Positions 9,556 through 19,312 of a stretch of DNA of 64,000 bases are shown piece by piece. How positions within the stretch are numbered: position 1 is the stretch's first letter; each line of letters starts with the position of its first letter. A program made the position numbers and the translations under genes. Origin of the DNA: an uncultured Cytophaga sp. (lineage in GTDB: Bacteria; Bacteroidota; Bacteroidia; Cytophagales; Cytophagaceae); assembly GCF_937863595.1 (NCBI RefSeq), contig NZ_CALMGQ010000057.1, positions 1-64,000 on the forward strand, read 5' to 3'. The notes under the pieces are model-generated. The model was not told where the DNA came from. It saw only the letters and a program-made list of their open reading frames with translations, and ran no database searches.

Positions 9556-12525
9556 ATGATAAAAAAATATATTTTACCCATCAGTTTTTCCATTTTATTG
9601 CTCTTTTTCTTTGCAGGAGCAAGTACCTGGTCTAAACCTGAGCCATTTAAGGTATTGGGTGCTGAAGCATGGGCAGACAGTGTCTTCGCTTCGTTGAGTG
9701 ATGAAGAAGCTCTTGGCCAACTATTTATGGTAGCTGCCTATTCTAATAAAAATGATGCCCATACACGTGAAATCGAACAACTTATAAAAAATAATGGAAT
9801 AGGAGGCGTGATTTTTTTCCAAGGAGGTCCTGTTAGACAAGCACAACTCACCAATCGATATCAAGAACTTTCAAAAGTACCCTTATTTGTTGCGATGGAT
9901 GCAGAATGGGGTTTAGGGATGCGCTTAGATAGCACCATGAATTTCCCGAAACAAATGACACTTGGTGCCATACAAGACAATAGCATTATTTACAAAATGG
10001 GTGTTGAAATTGGGAAGCAATGCAACCGATTGGGTGTACACATTAACTTTGCTCCCGTTGTTGATATTAATAGCAATGCGAACAACCCAATTATTGGAGT
10101 GCGTTCCTTTGGAGAAGACAAATACAATGTAACGGCAAAAGCAATCGCCTATATGAAAGGCATGCAATCTGTTAAAGTAATGGCAAATGCGAAACATTTT
10201 CCAGGGCATGGAGATACAGATACAGACTCCCATTTAACACTGCCCATTATAAATAAAAACGAAAAAGCGTTAAATGAAACAGAGCTATATCCGTTCAGAC
10301 AATTAATCGATTCGGGTGTTGGTAGTATTATTGTTGCACACATAAACGTTCCCGCACTTGATAATTCTAAAATCCCTGCAACTCTATCCAAACCAATCGT
10401 TACAGATTTGCTTCGCACTAATTTAGGATTTAGAGGTTTAATATTTACAGATGCGTTAAATATGAAAGGTGTCACAAATCTTTATAAGCCGGGGGAAGTA
10501 GATGTACGCGCATTGTTAGCAGGGAATGATATTTTATTGTTCGCTGAGAATGTACCTCTAGCAATCAAAAAAATTACAAAAGCCATTAATGATAAAGATA
10601 TTTCTAAAGAAGAAATTCAAGCTAGAATTAAAAAAATATTGATGGCTAAATACTGGGCCGGATTGAATTCTGTAAAAAAGATAAACACGGAAAATTTATA
10701 CCAAGACTTAAATAATTCGAAGGCAAAATCATTGCTTCAAAAACTATACAAAGAGTCGCTTATTGTAGTAAAAAATCAACAGTCGTTATTACCCATTCGC
10801 TATCCCGACACCACATCTTTTGCATCAGTAAGCATATCCTATTCAGGCAATTCAAATGTTTTTCAAACAGCATTAACAAGCTACGCCCCTTTTACGCATT
10901 TTAATATTGATAAAAATCTTTCAGATACAGCAGCGAGCGACTTGATTCAACAACTCAAAAAGTTTGAGACCGTTGTAATTGGCTTACATCAAGTAAACTC
11001 CTATAATACCAAAACATACGGCATCACTAATTCTACTAAAGCATTTATTGAAAAACTACAACTGGAGCATCCAAGGGTTATTGTAACTGTTTTTGGAATA
11101 CCTTATTCTCTAAAGTATTTTACAAATTCGAACACATTGGTTTGCGCCAATGAAGACAATACCTATACACAACAATTAGCTGCCGAGTTGTTATTTGGCA
11201 CCATTCCTTCAAAAGGAAAACTTCCAATAACAGTTAGTGACGATATAAAAATAAATGCCGGTATTTCATTGGCTGGGACAAGTCTACGATTCCGTACAGA
11301 CTTGCCTGAAAACCTGCGTATGGATAGCAAAACACTTTCAAAAATAGATACCATTGTGCAAATAGCCATTCGCGAAGGTGCTATGCCTGGCTGTCAAGTA
11401 TTGGTTGCTAAAAGCGGATCTATTATTTATAATAAATCGTTTGGATATTTTACCTATGATAAAAAAAGTCCGGTTTTGCCTACATCACTATATGACATCG
11501 CATCTATAAGTAAAGTGGCAGGTACTTTGCAAGCCATTATGTTTTTAGAGGAACGTGGTTTGATTAAATTAAATTATAAAATCTCTGTTTATCTACCCGA
11601 CCTGTTAGGCACGAATAAAGAAGACTTAGTTATTAGTGATATTTTAACGCACCAAGCTGGGCTGCAGCCTTACTTACCTCATTGGCGTAATACAATGGAC
11701 ACCTCGGGTTTTAGCACAAAATTTTACCGAACAGTGCAAAGCGATAGTTTTCCCAATATGGTTTCTCAGGGCTTATACAGCATTGCAAGTATGGAAGATT
11801 CCTTATGGAAGTGGACGGCACAATCTGCACTTATGGCACATCCAAAGCTTCGTAAAAAAATCCTTCCTTACGGTTATGTATACAGTGATTTGGGCTTTTA
11901 TATTATGAAACGATTGGCAGAAAGTATTTTGGATCAACCGATCGAAGATTTTTTAAAGCAAAACTTCTACGATCCAATGTGTTTGCAACATCTTTACTAC
12001 AATCCCTTACAACAAAACGTAGATATCAATACTATAACACCCACAGAGCAAGACAAATATTTCCGAAAAAGCTTAGTTCAAGGCACGGTGCATGATCCGG
12101 GGGCCGCCTTATTAGGAGGCGTTGGGGGCCATGCAGGCATTTTTGCGAATGCTACCGATCTTGCCACTATATTTCAGATGAATGCGCAGATGGGATATTA
12201 TGGCGACTATCGCTTCTTATTGCCAGAGACCATACAACTATTTAGCAGAACGCAATCTTCTAGAAACAGACGAGGCCTTGGTTGGGATAAACCTCAAGCT
12301 TCCAGCGGCGGACCATGCTCCTATCTTGTTTCTTCAGCAACGTATGGCCATACTGGATTTACAGGCACTGCAGCATGGGTTGATCCAGAGCAAGAGTTGG
12401 TGTATATATTTTTATCAAACAGGGTTTATCCCGATGCAAATAATACGCGCTTAATAAAAGATGGTATTCGAACGCAAATTCAAACCGTTATTTACAAATC
12501 CATTTTAAATTATAGAGAACAATAA
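9556..12525 (+). CDS. Glycoside hydrolase family 3 beta-N-acetylglucosaminidase fused to a beta-lactamase-family domain
   Basis: The 989-residue exported protein has an N-terminal hydrophobic signal, a GH3 catalytic domain (about residues 45-360), a GH3 C-terminal-like domain, and a serine beta-lactamase/penicillin-binding fold (about 600-980). The GH3 part has NagZ-type KHFPGHGDTDTDSH and the nucleophile region FTDALNMKG. The second catalytic domain has SISK at residues 650-653, YSD in VYSDLGF, and HTG near the end. NagZ-type enzymes remove GlcNAc from peptidoglycan fragments, and the second domain may be an esterase or D-amino peptidase. The fusion is recurrent in Bacteroidota. It stands alone on the plus strand. 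Confidence 0.92.
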   Translation: MIKKYILPISFSILLLFFFAGASTWSKPEPFKVLGAEAWADSVFASLSDEEALGQLFMVAAYSNKNDAHTREIEQLIKNNGIGGVIFFQGGPVRQAQLTNRYQELSKVPLFVAMDAEWGLGMRLDSTMNFPKQMTLGAIQDNSIIYKMGVEIGKQCNRLGVHINFAPVVDINSNANNPIIGVRSFGEDKYNVTAKAIAYMKGMQSVKVMANAKHFPGHGDTDTDSHLTLPIINKNEKALNETELYPFRQLIDSGVGSIIVAHINVPALDNSKIPATLSKPIVTDLLRTNLGFRGLIFTDALNMKGVTNLYKPGEVDVRALLAGNDILLFAENVPLAIKKITKAINDKDISKEEIQARIKKILMAKYWAGLNSVKKINTENLYQDLNNSKAKSLLQKLYKESLIVVKNQQSLLPIRYPDTTSFASVSISYSGNSNVFQTALTSYAPFTHFNIDKNLSDTAASDLIQQLKKFETVVIGLHQVNSYNTKTYGITNSTKAFIEKLQLEHPRVIVTVFGIPYSLKYFTNSNTLVCANEDNTYTQQLAAELLFGTIPSKGKLPITVSDDIKINAGISLAGTSLRFRTDLPENLRMDSKTLSKIDTIVQIAIREGAMPGCQVLVAKSGSIIYNKSFGYFTYDKKSPVLPTSLYDIASISKVAGTLQAIMFLEERGLIKLNYKISVYLPDLLGTNKEDLVISDILTHQAGLQPYLPHWRNTMDTSGFSTKFYRTVQSDSFPNMVSQGLYSIASMEDSLWKWTAQSALMAHPKLRKKILPYGYVYSDLGFYIMKRLAESILDQPIEDFLKQNFYDPMCLQHLYYNPLQQNVDINTITPTEQDKYFRKSLVQGTVHDPGAALLGGVGGHAGIFANATDLATIFQMNAQMGYYGDYRFLLPETIQLFSRTQSSRNRRGLGWDKPQASSGGPCSYLVSSATYGHTGFTGTAAWVDPEQELVYIFLSNRVYPDANNTRLIKDGIRTQIQTVIYKSILNYREQ

Positions 12526-12590
12526 GCGCTACTATCCTGTTTTAAATTAAAATTATCGTTATTTAACTAAACCCTCTAAAAAAGAAGCTG

Positions 12591-12626
12591 TTATTAAATA
12601 ATATCAATTTGGGAATTATTTAATAA
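12591..12626. other. AT-only hairpin in the spacer before bshA
   Basis: Perfect 12-bp inverted arms (12591-12602 and 12615-12626) surround a 12-nt loop. The stem contains only A and T and has no T-tract after it, so it is a weak terminator candidate for the GH3 gene. It could alternatively be a regulatory dyad about 100 bp upstream of bshA. Confidence 0.3.
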
Positions 12627-12723
12627 AATAGAGTGTTTGCTGAAATACATTTTAATTTGTAAATTATTAATAGGGATTATATTCAGCTGAATATAGTTTC
12701 AATATAAATACGATATCATATTC

Positions 12724-13863
12724 ATGAAAATAGGAATTGTTTGTTACCCAACCTTTGGTGGTAGCGGTGTAGTTGCCACAGAGCTTGGTAATGCAATGGC
12801 AGATTTAGGAAATCAGATACATTTCATTACATATTCACAGCCTCATAGATTGGATTTTTTCCATGAAAATATTTCATACCATGAGGTCACAGTAAAGTCC
12901 TACCCATTATTTGAATTTGCGCCTTATGAAGTTATCCTCGCAAGTAAGATTGTAGATGTTGTGAAGCATGAAAAGCTTGACTTATTGCATGTACATTATG
13001 CTATACCCCATGCTTCTGCCGCGTATATGGCACGTGAAATCTTAAAAACCCAAGGCATTTATATTCCCATTATCACCACGCTTCACGGTACCGATATTAC
13101 CCTCGTAGGTAGAGATCCAGCTTTTGCGCCGGTTGTTGCATTTTGTATCAACCAATCTGATGGTGTTACGGCTGTTTCTGAAGACTTAAAAAGAGAGACA
13201 CTCGAGTATTTCGACATTAATAGAGATATCGCAGCCATTCCAAACTTTATTGATGTTTCAAGATTTAGAAAACAGAAAAAAGACCATTTCAAAAAGGCTA
13301 TTTGTCCCAATGATGAGAAACTCATTGTACATACTTCGAATTTCAGAAAAGTGAAGCGAATTGAAGATGTAATTTCGGTTTTTAATATTGTGCGCAAAAC
13401 CGTTCCATCTAAATTGCTTTTAGTAGGTGATGGTCCGGAAAGGGGCATCATGGAAAACATGTGTAGAGAATTGGATATTTGTCAAGACGTACGCTTTCTG
13501 GGCAAACTGGATGCTGTAGAAGAAGTCTTGTCCGTAGCGGACTTATTTATTATGCCTTCAGAAAAGGAAAGTTTTGGATTGGCAGCTTTAGAAGCTATGG
13601 CTTGTGAAGTGCCAGTAATTTCATCCAATGTAGGCGGCTTGCCAGAATTAAACATTCAAGGAAAAACAGGCTTCTTAAGTAATGTCGGAGATGTGGAAGA
13701 TATGGCAAAAAATGCTATTTTTGTATTAGATAAAGCCAATCTGCAAACATTTCGCAAAAATGCCTTAAACAGAGCGAAAGAGTTTGATTCAAATCATATC
13801 GTGCCAAAGTATTTGGCTTACTACCAACAAATTCTTGATAAGAATCACGCTTTTGCGAAATAA
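12724..13863 (+). CDS. bshA: N-acetyl-alpha-D-glucosaminyl L-malate synthase BshA (bacillithiol synthesis, step 1)
   Basis: The 379-residue GT4 glycosyltransferase joins L-malate to GlcNAc from UDP-GlcNAc, the first step to the low-molecular-weight thiol bacillithiol. BshA-typical motifs are the N-terminal PTFGGSGVVATELG, the HVHYAIPHA motif, and a C-terminal EKESFGLAALEAM with the E-x7-E nucleotide-sugar signature. Its length matches the family. bshB and bshC are not in the window, as is common in Bacteroidota where these genes are scattered. It is plus-strand, 198 bp after the GH3 fusion gene. Confidence 0.93.
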   Translation: MKIGIVCYPTFGGSGVVATELGNAMADLGNQIHFITYSQPHRLDFFHENISYHEVTVKSYPLFEFAPYEVILASKIVDVVKHEKLDLLHVHYAIPHASAAYMAREILKTQGIYIPIITTLHGTDITLVGRDPAFAPVVAFCINQSDGVTAVSEDLKRETLEYFDINRDIAAIPNFIDVSRFRKQKKDHFKKAICPNDEKLIVHTSNFRKVKRIEDVISVFNIVRKTVPSKLLLVGDGPERGIMENMCRELDICQDVRFLGKLDAVEEVLSVADLFIMPSEKESFGLAALEAMACEVPVISSNVGGLPELNIQGKTGFLSNVGDVEDMAKNAIFVLDKANLQTFRKNALNRAKEFDSNHIVPKYLAYYQQILDKNHAFAK

Positions 13864-13875
13864 AGCATGTTATTG

Positions 13876-13906
13876 TTGTTTGACCTTTAATACTAGGCTA
13901 AATTTG
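13876..13906 (+). promoter_or_regulatory. Bacteroidota-type promoter for the fatty acid hydroxylase gene
   Basis: A TAAATTTG element (13899-13906) matches the TAnnTTTG -7 consensus of Bacteroidota sigma factor. Two TTG elements lie upstream (13876-13878 and 13880-13882) at plausible -33 spacing. The ATG follows at 13923, so the leader would be only about 10 nt. Confidence 0.5.
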
Positions 13907-13922
13907 TATAAAATAAACTAAT

Positions 13923-14552
13923 ATGGACCAACAAGCCGAAAAAATCAAGCCAAAAAATAGTGGTACGAAGAAGGTATTTGACAACCCTATTCTAGAAAGA
14001 TTAACGAGGACTCACATTTCAGTACCCATTACAATTCTAATGACAATTGCAGCTGTTTTACTATACATTGCTTTTGTTTATACGGATTATACCCAACTTA
14101 CCCCTTTATATGTTATTGGCCTATTTATTTTAGGCTTCTTTTCATTTACCTTGATAGAATACATAGCGCATCGTTATTTATTTCACATGCGGCCAACTAC
14201 TGAACTTAAACGTAAAGTTCAGTATGCTTTGCATGGCTTACACCATGAATATCCTAAAGATAAAGACCGCTTGGCAATGCCTCCTATCATGAGCTTACTA
14301 CTTGCAACCATCTTATTCTTTGTCTTTTATTTCTTGATTGACACAAAAGTATTTGGCTTTTTACCAGGTTTTATAACGGGATATTGCGGTTATCTGTTTG
14401 TACATTTCATTGTGCATGCCTATGCGCCACCTAATAATATTTTTAAAGGATTGTGGCTAAACCACTCCATTCATCATTACAAAGACAACACACAAATATT
14501 CGGAGTATCTTCTCAGCTTTGGGATTATGTTTTTGGAACGATAAAGAAATAA
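13923..14552 (+). CDS. Fatty acid hydroxylase superfamily protein (FA2H-like)
   Basis: The 209-residue membrane protein has about four helices and the histidine clusters of di-iron lipid hydroxylases: HRYLFH, HGLHHEYP, HFIVHAYAP and HSIHHYKD. The spacing and the HHEYPKDKDRLAMPP segment resemble fatty acid 2-hydroxylases. It probably adds a hydroxyl group to a fatty acyl chain of a membrane lipid using O2. Cytophaga-type bacteria make N-acylated sulfonolipids that can carry 2-hydroxy acyl chains, so that is a reasonable but unproven role. It is monocistronic, ending at a strong bidirectional terminator. Confidence 0.85.
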   Translation: MDQQAEKIKPKNSGTKKVFDNPILERLTRTHISVPITILMTIAAVLLYIAFVYTDYTQLTPLYVIGLFILGFFSFTLIEYIAHRYLFHMRPTTELKRKVQYALHGLHHEYPKDKDRLAMPPIMSLLLATILFFVFYFLIDTKVFGFLPGFITGYCGYLFVHFIVHAYAPPNNIFKGLWLNHSIHHYKDNTQIFGVSSQLWDYVFGTIKK

Positions 14553-14569
14553 TTAATAAAGATTATCCA

Positions 14570-14618
14570 TTTATAAAAAGAGCTCTTGAGATCGTATCTC
14601 AAGAGCTCTTTTTATAAA
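14570..14618. terminator. Bidirectional rho-independent terminator
   Basis: Perfect 23-bp inverted arms (14570-14592 and 14596-14618) with a CGT loop. The arms start with an A-run and end with a T-run, so it works in both directions, between the convergent hydroxylase and exonuclease genes. Confidence 0.92.
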
Positions 14619-14643
14619 CTAAAGGTGAGTGTTGCATTATATC

Positions 14644-15195
14644 TCAAAAGACCTTCAACTTCATTTTAAGTGCAAGCATCAATTCTTCAATAGAATTTAC
14701 GCCCAATCTTTCCCCTGCTTTGATAATAATGTGTGCAGCACCTATGGCATCGCTCTCTGCTTCGTGGTGATTGAGTGGTACATTCATGTGCCTACACACA
14801 GTTGATAGTTTGTGATTTTCAATTTCCTTAAACACTTTTCTGCTTACTGAACACGAACAAAAATAATCTGTTTTTGGGTACGAAACTTCGTGTGCAGACA
14901 AAACACTTCGTAATACACCTACATCAAAGGCTGCGTTGTGTGCAACAAGTGTGGTGCTGTCTACATATTCTTTTAACTCATTCCAAACATCTATAAAGTA
15001 TGGCGCATCTTTGGTCATTTCTGGACTGATGCCATGTACCTGCATGTTCCAATAACTATAAAAATCTGGAATGGGTTTAATTAATTTTGAAACTGTTTTA
15101 ACAATTTTTCCATTTTCAACTATAGCCATACCTACCGCACAAATGCTTGTTCGGTGCGTATTTGCAGTCTCAAAATCTAATGCAGTAAAGTTCAT
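14644..15195 (-). CDS. DnaQ-like 3'-5' exonuclease
   Basis: The 183-residue protein is a DEDDh exonuclease. Exo I is FTALDFETANTHRTSIC, Exo II is LVAHNAAFDVGVLRSVL, and Exo III is HHEAESDAIGAAHI. These bind the two catalytic metals. It resembles the stand-alone epsilon-like proteins of Bacteroidota, with no polymerase or BRCT domain attached. The role is proofreading or repair-type trimming of DNA 3' ends, or possibly RNA. It is convergent with the hydroxylase gene and shares its terminator. Confidence 0.9.
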   Translation of the reverse strand: MNFTALDFETANTHRTSICAVGMAIVENGKIVKTVSKLIKPIPDFYSYWNMQVHGISPEMTKDAPYFIDVWNELKEYVDSTTLVAHNAAFDVGVLRSVLSAHEVSYPKTDYFCSCSVSRKVFKEIENHKLSTVCRHMNVPLNHHEAESDAIGAAHIIIKAGERLGVNSIEELMLALKMKLKVF

Positions 15196-15337
15196 TAACA
15201 GGTATATTTTTTGATCTGCATTTCACAGACCGATATGTTTATTTATTCCTAAATTTTATTATGTTCTAACAAATAAGTCGTCGTACTACTCGAAAAAGAG
15301 GCCCGACGACAGCACAAATTGTTACAGTGACGACACA

Positions 15338-17362
15338 TTATGATTTCGAATCGATTATTTTTTGAAACGCAAACATCTCATCTCTAAAGCGCGCAGCTTC
15401 AACAAAGTCTAAATCTTTAGCTGCTTTCTCCATAGATTTTTTAGTGCGCTCCAACATTTTATTCAGTTCTGTTTTGTTCAACAATGCTACAACAGGATCC
15501 GCAGCAAGAGATGGCTCGCTATCTGGTTCAATATATTGTTTTGAAAATTTATTAGAATCGGCCACTTTTGTTTGGCCCATTATTTCTTCTGTAGATTTAT
15601 TTACTGTCATTGGCGTAATGCCATGCAATTCATTATAGGCAATTTGAGTTGCTCTTCTTCTACTCGTTTCATCCATTGCCTTCTGCATGGAATCTGTAAT
15701 TTTATCGGCATACATAATTACTTTGCCGTTACTATTTCGAGCAGCACGACCGATTGTTTGCACCAACGAACGCACGTTACGGAGAAAACCTTCTTTGTCT
15801 GCATCCATAATAGCAACCAAGGAAACCTCTGGTAAATCCAAACCTTCTCTCAATAAGTTGACACCAACCAACACATCGAATACACCCAAACGTAATTCAC
15901 GTAAAATTTCTACGCGATCTAATGTTTTTACTTCAGAGTGAATGTATCGTGTTTTAATTCCTACACCTTCAAAATATTTTGTAAGTTCTTCAGCCATTCG
16001 TTTGGTCAAAGTCGTTACTAAAATACGATCGCCCATTTCAATGCGTTCTTGTATTTCTTCTAACAAATCATCGATTTGATTGACGCTTGATTTTACAAAA
16101 ATTTCAGGATCAAGTAATCCCGTTGGTCGGATTATCTGCTCTACAATGGCACCCTCTGAACGTTGTAATTCATAGTCTGCAGGCGTTGCGCTTACGTAAA
16201 TTACTTGTTTGTTAATTGTTTCAAATTCGTCAAATGTTAAGGGCCTATTGTCCATTGCGGAAGGCAATCTAAATCCATACTCAACTAAATTTGTTTTGCG
16301 TGCCCTATCCCCTCCAAACATGGCGCGAATTTGAGGTATCGTTACGTGACTTTCGTCTACAACCAATAAGAAATCTTCTGGAAAATAATCGAGCAAACAG
16401 AATGGGCGTTGTCCGGCTATTCTGCCATCAAAGTATCGAGAATAATTTTCGATGCCAGAACAGTAGCCCAATTCGCGCATCATTTCAATATCAAATTCTG
16501 TACGTTCTTGAATTCTTTTTGCTTCTCCATGACGCTTTTCCATTTCAAACATATGAACTTGTTTCATCATATCGTCTTGAATGTGATGAATGGCGCTGTT
16601 TAACGTATCTTTACCAGTTATAAATAAATTGGCGGGAAATAAGGTAACACTTTTTTGGTCGCTGATGCGCTTGCCGGTATCAGGCTCTATCAATTGAATC
16701 GTTTCTATTTCATCTCCCCACATTTGAATACGATAGGCAACGTCTGCATAGGCAGGAAATACATCAATGGTATCTCCGGTTACACGGAACGTACCACGAG
16801 TAAAATCATGTGTAGTTCGGTTGTATAAAATCGAAACAAAAGAATACAACAGCTTATTTCGGTTGATTTGTTGTCCTTTATGCAGTACTACGATACTGTT
16901 ACGAAACTCCTCCGGGTTTCCCATACCATAAATGCAGGAAACGGATGCAACAACGATAATATCTCTTCTGCCAGACATGAGCGAAGATGTTGTTGCGAGT
17001 CGTAATTTTTCAATTTCTTGATTTATGGATAAATCTTTCTCTATATACAGATTGGACGAAGGCATAAATGCTTCGGGCTGGTAGTAATCGTAATATGAGA
17101 TAAAATATTCAACTAAGTTATTCGGAAAAAATTGCTTGAACTCCCCGTATAGTTGTGCTGCAAGCGTTTTATTATGACTTAATACAAGAGTTGGCTTTTG
17201 CGTTTGTTGAATAACATTCGCCATGGTAAATGTTTTACCAGAGCCTGTCACCCCCAATAAAACTTGGGCAGGATCATTGCGCTCTAGCCCTTCAACCAAC
17301 TCTTTAATTGCCTGTGGCTGATCTCCCGTAGGTACGTATTTAGATGTTAACTCAAATCCCAC
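15338..17362 (-). CDS. uvrB: Excinuclease ABC subunit B
   Basis: The 674-residue helicase-like subunit of nucleotide excision repair loads with UvrA on damaged DNA and recruits UvrC. Walker A is GVTGSGKT near residue 40, the beta-hairpin region YYDYYQPEAF follows near 90, and helicase motifs DESH, SATPAD and QTIGRAARN are intact. A C-terminal UVR motif that contacts UvrC is present (MEKAAKDLDFVEAARFRDEM). Length is standard. It is 142 bp upstream of the exonuclease gene on the same strand. No LexA-type box was recognised upstream. Confidence 0.97.
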   Translation of the reverse strand: MGFELTSKYVPTGDQPQAIKELVEGLERNDPAQVLLGVTGSGKTFTMANVIQQTQKPTLVLSHNKTLAAQLYGEFKQFFPNNLVEYFISYYDYYQPEAFMPSSNLYIEKDLSINQEIEKLRLATTSSLMSGRRDIIVVASVSCIYGMGNPEEFRNSIVVLHKGQQINRNKLLYSFVSILYNRTTHDFTRGTFRVTGDTIDVFPAYADVAYRIQMWGDEIETIQLIEPDTGKRISDQKSVTLFPANLFITGKDTLNSAIHHIQDDMMKQVHMFEMEKRHGEAKRIQERTEFDIEMMRELGYCSGIENYSRYFDGRIAGQRPFCLLDYFPEDFLLVVDESHVTIPQIRAMFGGDRARKTNLVEYGFRLPSAMDNRPLTFDEFETINKQVIYVSATPADYELQRSEGAIVEQIIRPTGLLDPEIFVKSSVNQIDDLLEEIQERIEMGDRILVTTLTKRMAEELTKYFEGVGIKTRYIHSEVKTLDRVEILRELRLGVFDVLVGVNLLREGLDLPEVSLVAIMDADKEGFLRNVRSLVQTIGRAARNSNGKVIMYADKITDSMQKAMDETSRRRATQIAYNELHGITPMTVNKSTEEIMGQTKVADSNKFSKQYIEPDSEPSLAADPVVALLNKTELNKMLERTKKSMEKAAKDLDFVEAARFRDEMFAFQKIIDSKS

Positions 17363-17682
17363 TGTTGCTTTTTTTTACTAAACAGTAAGTTACTTAATAA
17401 AGTTTACATTATTTGAACACATTTTATGGCATTAGTGATCAAAGTAATTTCTGATCACTTCCAAACAAATTTATTACTCTAAGTTATTGCTTTATAGGTT
17501 CGCATTAAAAAATATTTCGATTAAGCTTTTGGATCATGTTCCTAAAATATAAAAATAAATCATTGTTAAATTAATCTACCTAAACTCCTTATTTCGAAGT
17601 GTGAAGTAAATTTGTTCAAATTAAAATAGTTATCTATATTTAAATATTAACGACAACTTTTTAATTAACCAAAATTGAAATT
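17363..17682. other. Divergent spacer between uvrB and the outer-membrane protein gene
   Basis: This 320-bp AT-rich stretch holds no open frame of note. It must contain the uvrB promoter and that of the following gene. Apart from the TAAATTTG element described separately I see no strong dyad or repeat. Confidence 0.5.
17607..17614 (+). promoter_or_regulatory. Candidate -7 element for the outer-membrane protein gene
   Basis: TAAATTTG matches the Bacteroidota TAnnTTTG -7 consensus and lies 68 bp before the ATG at 17683. The -33 region is not a clear TTTG, so the assignment rests on the -7 element alone. Confidence 0.4.
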
Positions 17683-18453
17683 ATGAAAAGAATTATTATT
17701 GCAGTGTCTATGCTTGCAGCTTCTATGGCTGCAAACGCACAAGATCCAATGACAACAACAACAACAGCACCGACTGGCAAATTGTACAAGCCTGTAGCTG
17801 GTGATGTATTAGCAGAAATTGGCTTATTTGCAAGTACAGGTGGAATAACAGGTGGTGTAACATCTTTATCTGAAAGCTCGTTTAAACAGCCTCAATTGAA
17901 ATTTCGTTATTTTCTACAAGATCAAATTGCTGTTCGTGTAGGTTTCAATTACACACAAAACTCTAATACTAGCAAAATTAACGATGTAGCTGGAACGGCT
18001 ACTGACAAAACGATGAGTTCCCTTTTTGGCTTGAATTTAGGTCTTGAAAAACACTTTACAGGAACTGGGCGCCTTTCTACTTATGCAGGTGGTGATTTGT
18101 TATTCCAAACAATTGGGGTATCTGAGGAAAGAACCAATACTGCAGATGGCACTACCTTTGCAAACGGTGCTAGTTCTACATATAAAGGAACAAATGCTGC
18201 TGGTACTCTAAATGGATCTTTGGGCTTTGGCGTTCGTGCTGTAGCTGGTGCTGATTACTACTTTGTAGACAAAGTTTATTTAGGTGCTGAATTTGGATGG
18301 GGTTTTATTGCAAGTAAAAACAGCAAATCTACGGCAGATATCACACCTGCTGGTGGCGGTTTATCCACTTCTACTACTAATAGTTCTACAGGCGGAAGCT
18401 TCAATCTTGCCCCTAGCTTAACTGCTGGTCTTAGACTTGGTTTCAGATTCTAA
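17683..18453 (+). CDS. Outer-membrane beta-barrel protein
   Basis: The 256-residue protein has a signal peptide ending AANAQD, a Thr-rich segment, then alternating hydrophobic strands with polar loops. It ends in a phenylalanine within GLRLGFRF, the typical C-terminal strand signature for insertion by the BAM complex. It resembles OmpA-barrel/OprW-like small porins without a peptidoglycan-binding domain. Ligand and function are unknown. It is transcribed alone, with a UUCG-capped terminator immediately after it. Confidence 0.85.
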   Translation: MKRIIIAVSMLAASMAANAQDPMTTTTTAPTGKLYKPVAGDVLAEIGLFASTGGITGGVTSLSESSFKQPQLKFRYFLQDQIAVRVGFNYTQNSNTSKINDVAGTATDKTMSSLFGLNLGLEKHFTGTGRLSTYAGGDLLFQTIGVSEERTNTADGTTFANGASSTYKGTNAAGTLNGSLGFGVRAVAGADYYFVDKVYLGAEFGWGFIASKNSKSTADITPAGGGLSTSTTNSSTGGSFNLAPSLTAGLRLGFRF

Positions 18454-18466
18454 CATCTATACCATA

Positions 18467-18508
18467 TATTAATAAAAAAGGCTTCTTCGGAAGCCTTTTT
18501 TATTAATA
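18467..18508 (+). terminator. Rho-independent terminator with UUCG tetraloop
   Basis: Perfect 19-bp arms (18467-18485 and 18490-18508) close on a C(UUCG)G tetraloop, an unusually stable cap, with A and T runs at the two ends. It terminates the outer-membrane protein gene and could also act on the minus strand. Confidence 0.92.
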
Positions 18509-18512
18509 CGTT

Positions 18513-18808
18513 CTACTCATTCCAAATCTCCCAAGCTTTTTCAGCTTGACCAATCAACATACCTAATCCATTCTCTACGTGGGCGCCAAATTCTTTTCCC
18601 TTTTGCATGAAGGTGGTGATTGCAGGGTTGTATACTAAATCATATAAATAATGTTCTGCAGATAAAATTTGATATGGCATTGCCAGAAATGTTTCGACTT
18701 CTGGGCACATACCAAGTGGTGAGGTATTAATTATTAATGAATGCTCTTTGATTATTTTTTTTATTCAATTTAGCAAATGTGATTCCGTTTTCTATTTTAT
18801 TGCCTGCA
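18513..18808 (-). pseudogene. Truncated, frameshifted duplicate of the 3' end of aroE
   Basis: This segment is a diverged direct repeat of the 3' portion of the intact aroE gene (about 19459-19749). The last 65 codons remain readable, from SPLG-MCPEVETF to AWEIWNE, with substitutions such as Y-to-C and A-for-E. Further upstream the copy has 8 Ts (18755-18762) where the intact gene has 6 Ts and a C, a one-base shift that breaks the frame. Similarity stops abruptly near 18808, so the catalytic N-terminal domain is missing. It cannot encode a working shikimate dehydrogenase. Confidence 0.88.
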
Positions 18809-19033
18809 CCGAACTTTCTTTTGCATTTCCATTCACTCTCTACTAAAAAAAACACAATAAAATAACCATTATACTGAAAAGAGTCCTAAGCATACTGAAT
18901 GGTGGCGATCCTTACAGGGTTGTTGGTTGGGAATGGCAAAACAAGTTGATTAGCTATTAGTTGTGAAATTTGGGGAGCCAATTGATATGATGTAACAGAA
19001 TCTCCCTAAAATTATACCCTCTAATATTCTTAA

Positions 19034-19312
19034 TTATTTATCCTTATCAAAAAATCGGTACCAATCAAAACCCGTTACTATACCAAGAATTGTCAATCCT
19101 GCAAAAAATGAAACTATAGCCCATTTGCCAAGTTTAACATGTATGAAATAAATTACTGTTTGAAAAAGTATTCCTGAAGTGGTTTTGGTTGCTGTATCTG
19201 CAGGATTTTCGACAAAGTCATCATAGACACTTTTGTTAAATAATAATAGTAATATAACAATGCTAGAAATAGCTAGTATTACTCCATCTTTATTAAAATA
19301 TCTTCTATCCAT
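19034..19312 (-). CDS. Small membrane protein of unknown function
   Basis: The 92-residue protein has two hydrophobic helices (about residues 10-28 and 62-82) joined by a polar loop containing a VYDDFVENPADTATKTTSG segment, and a charged C-terminus WYRFFDKDK. I recognise no family. It lies between the aroE fragment and the intact aroE, suggesting it arrived with, or was trapped by, the event that duplicated the aroE end. Start at 19312 is the only good ATG. Confidence 0.6.
   Translation of the reverse strand: MDRRYFNKDGVILAISSIVILLLLFNKSVYDDFVENPADTATKTTSGILFQTVIYFIHVKLGKWAIVSFFAGLTILGIVTGFDWYRFFDKDK

Noticed and set aside
13083-13460. 125-residue minus-strand open frame
   Set aside because: Antisense to bshA, whose motifs are intact over the same bases. 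No recognisable domain.
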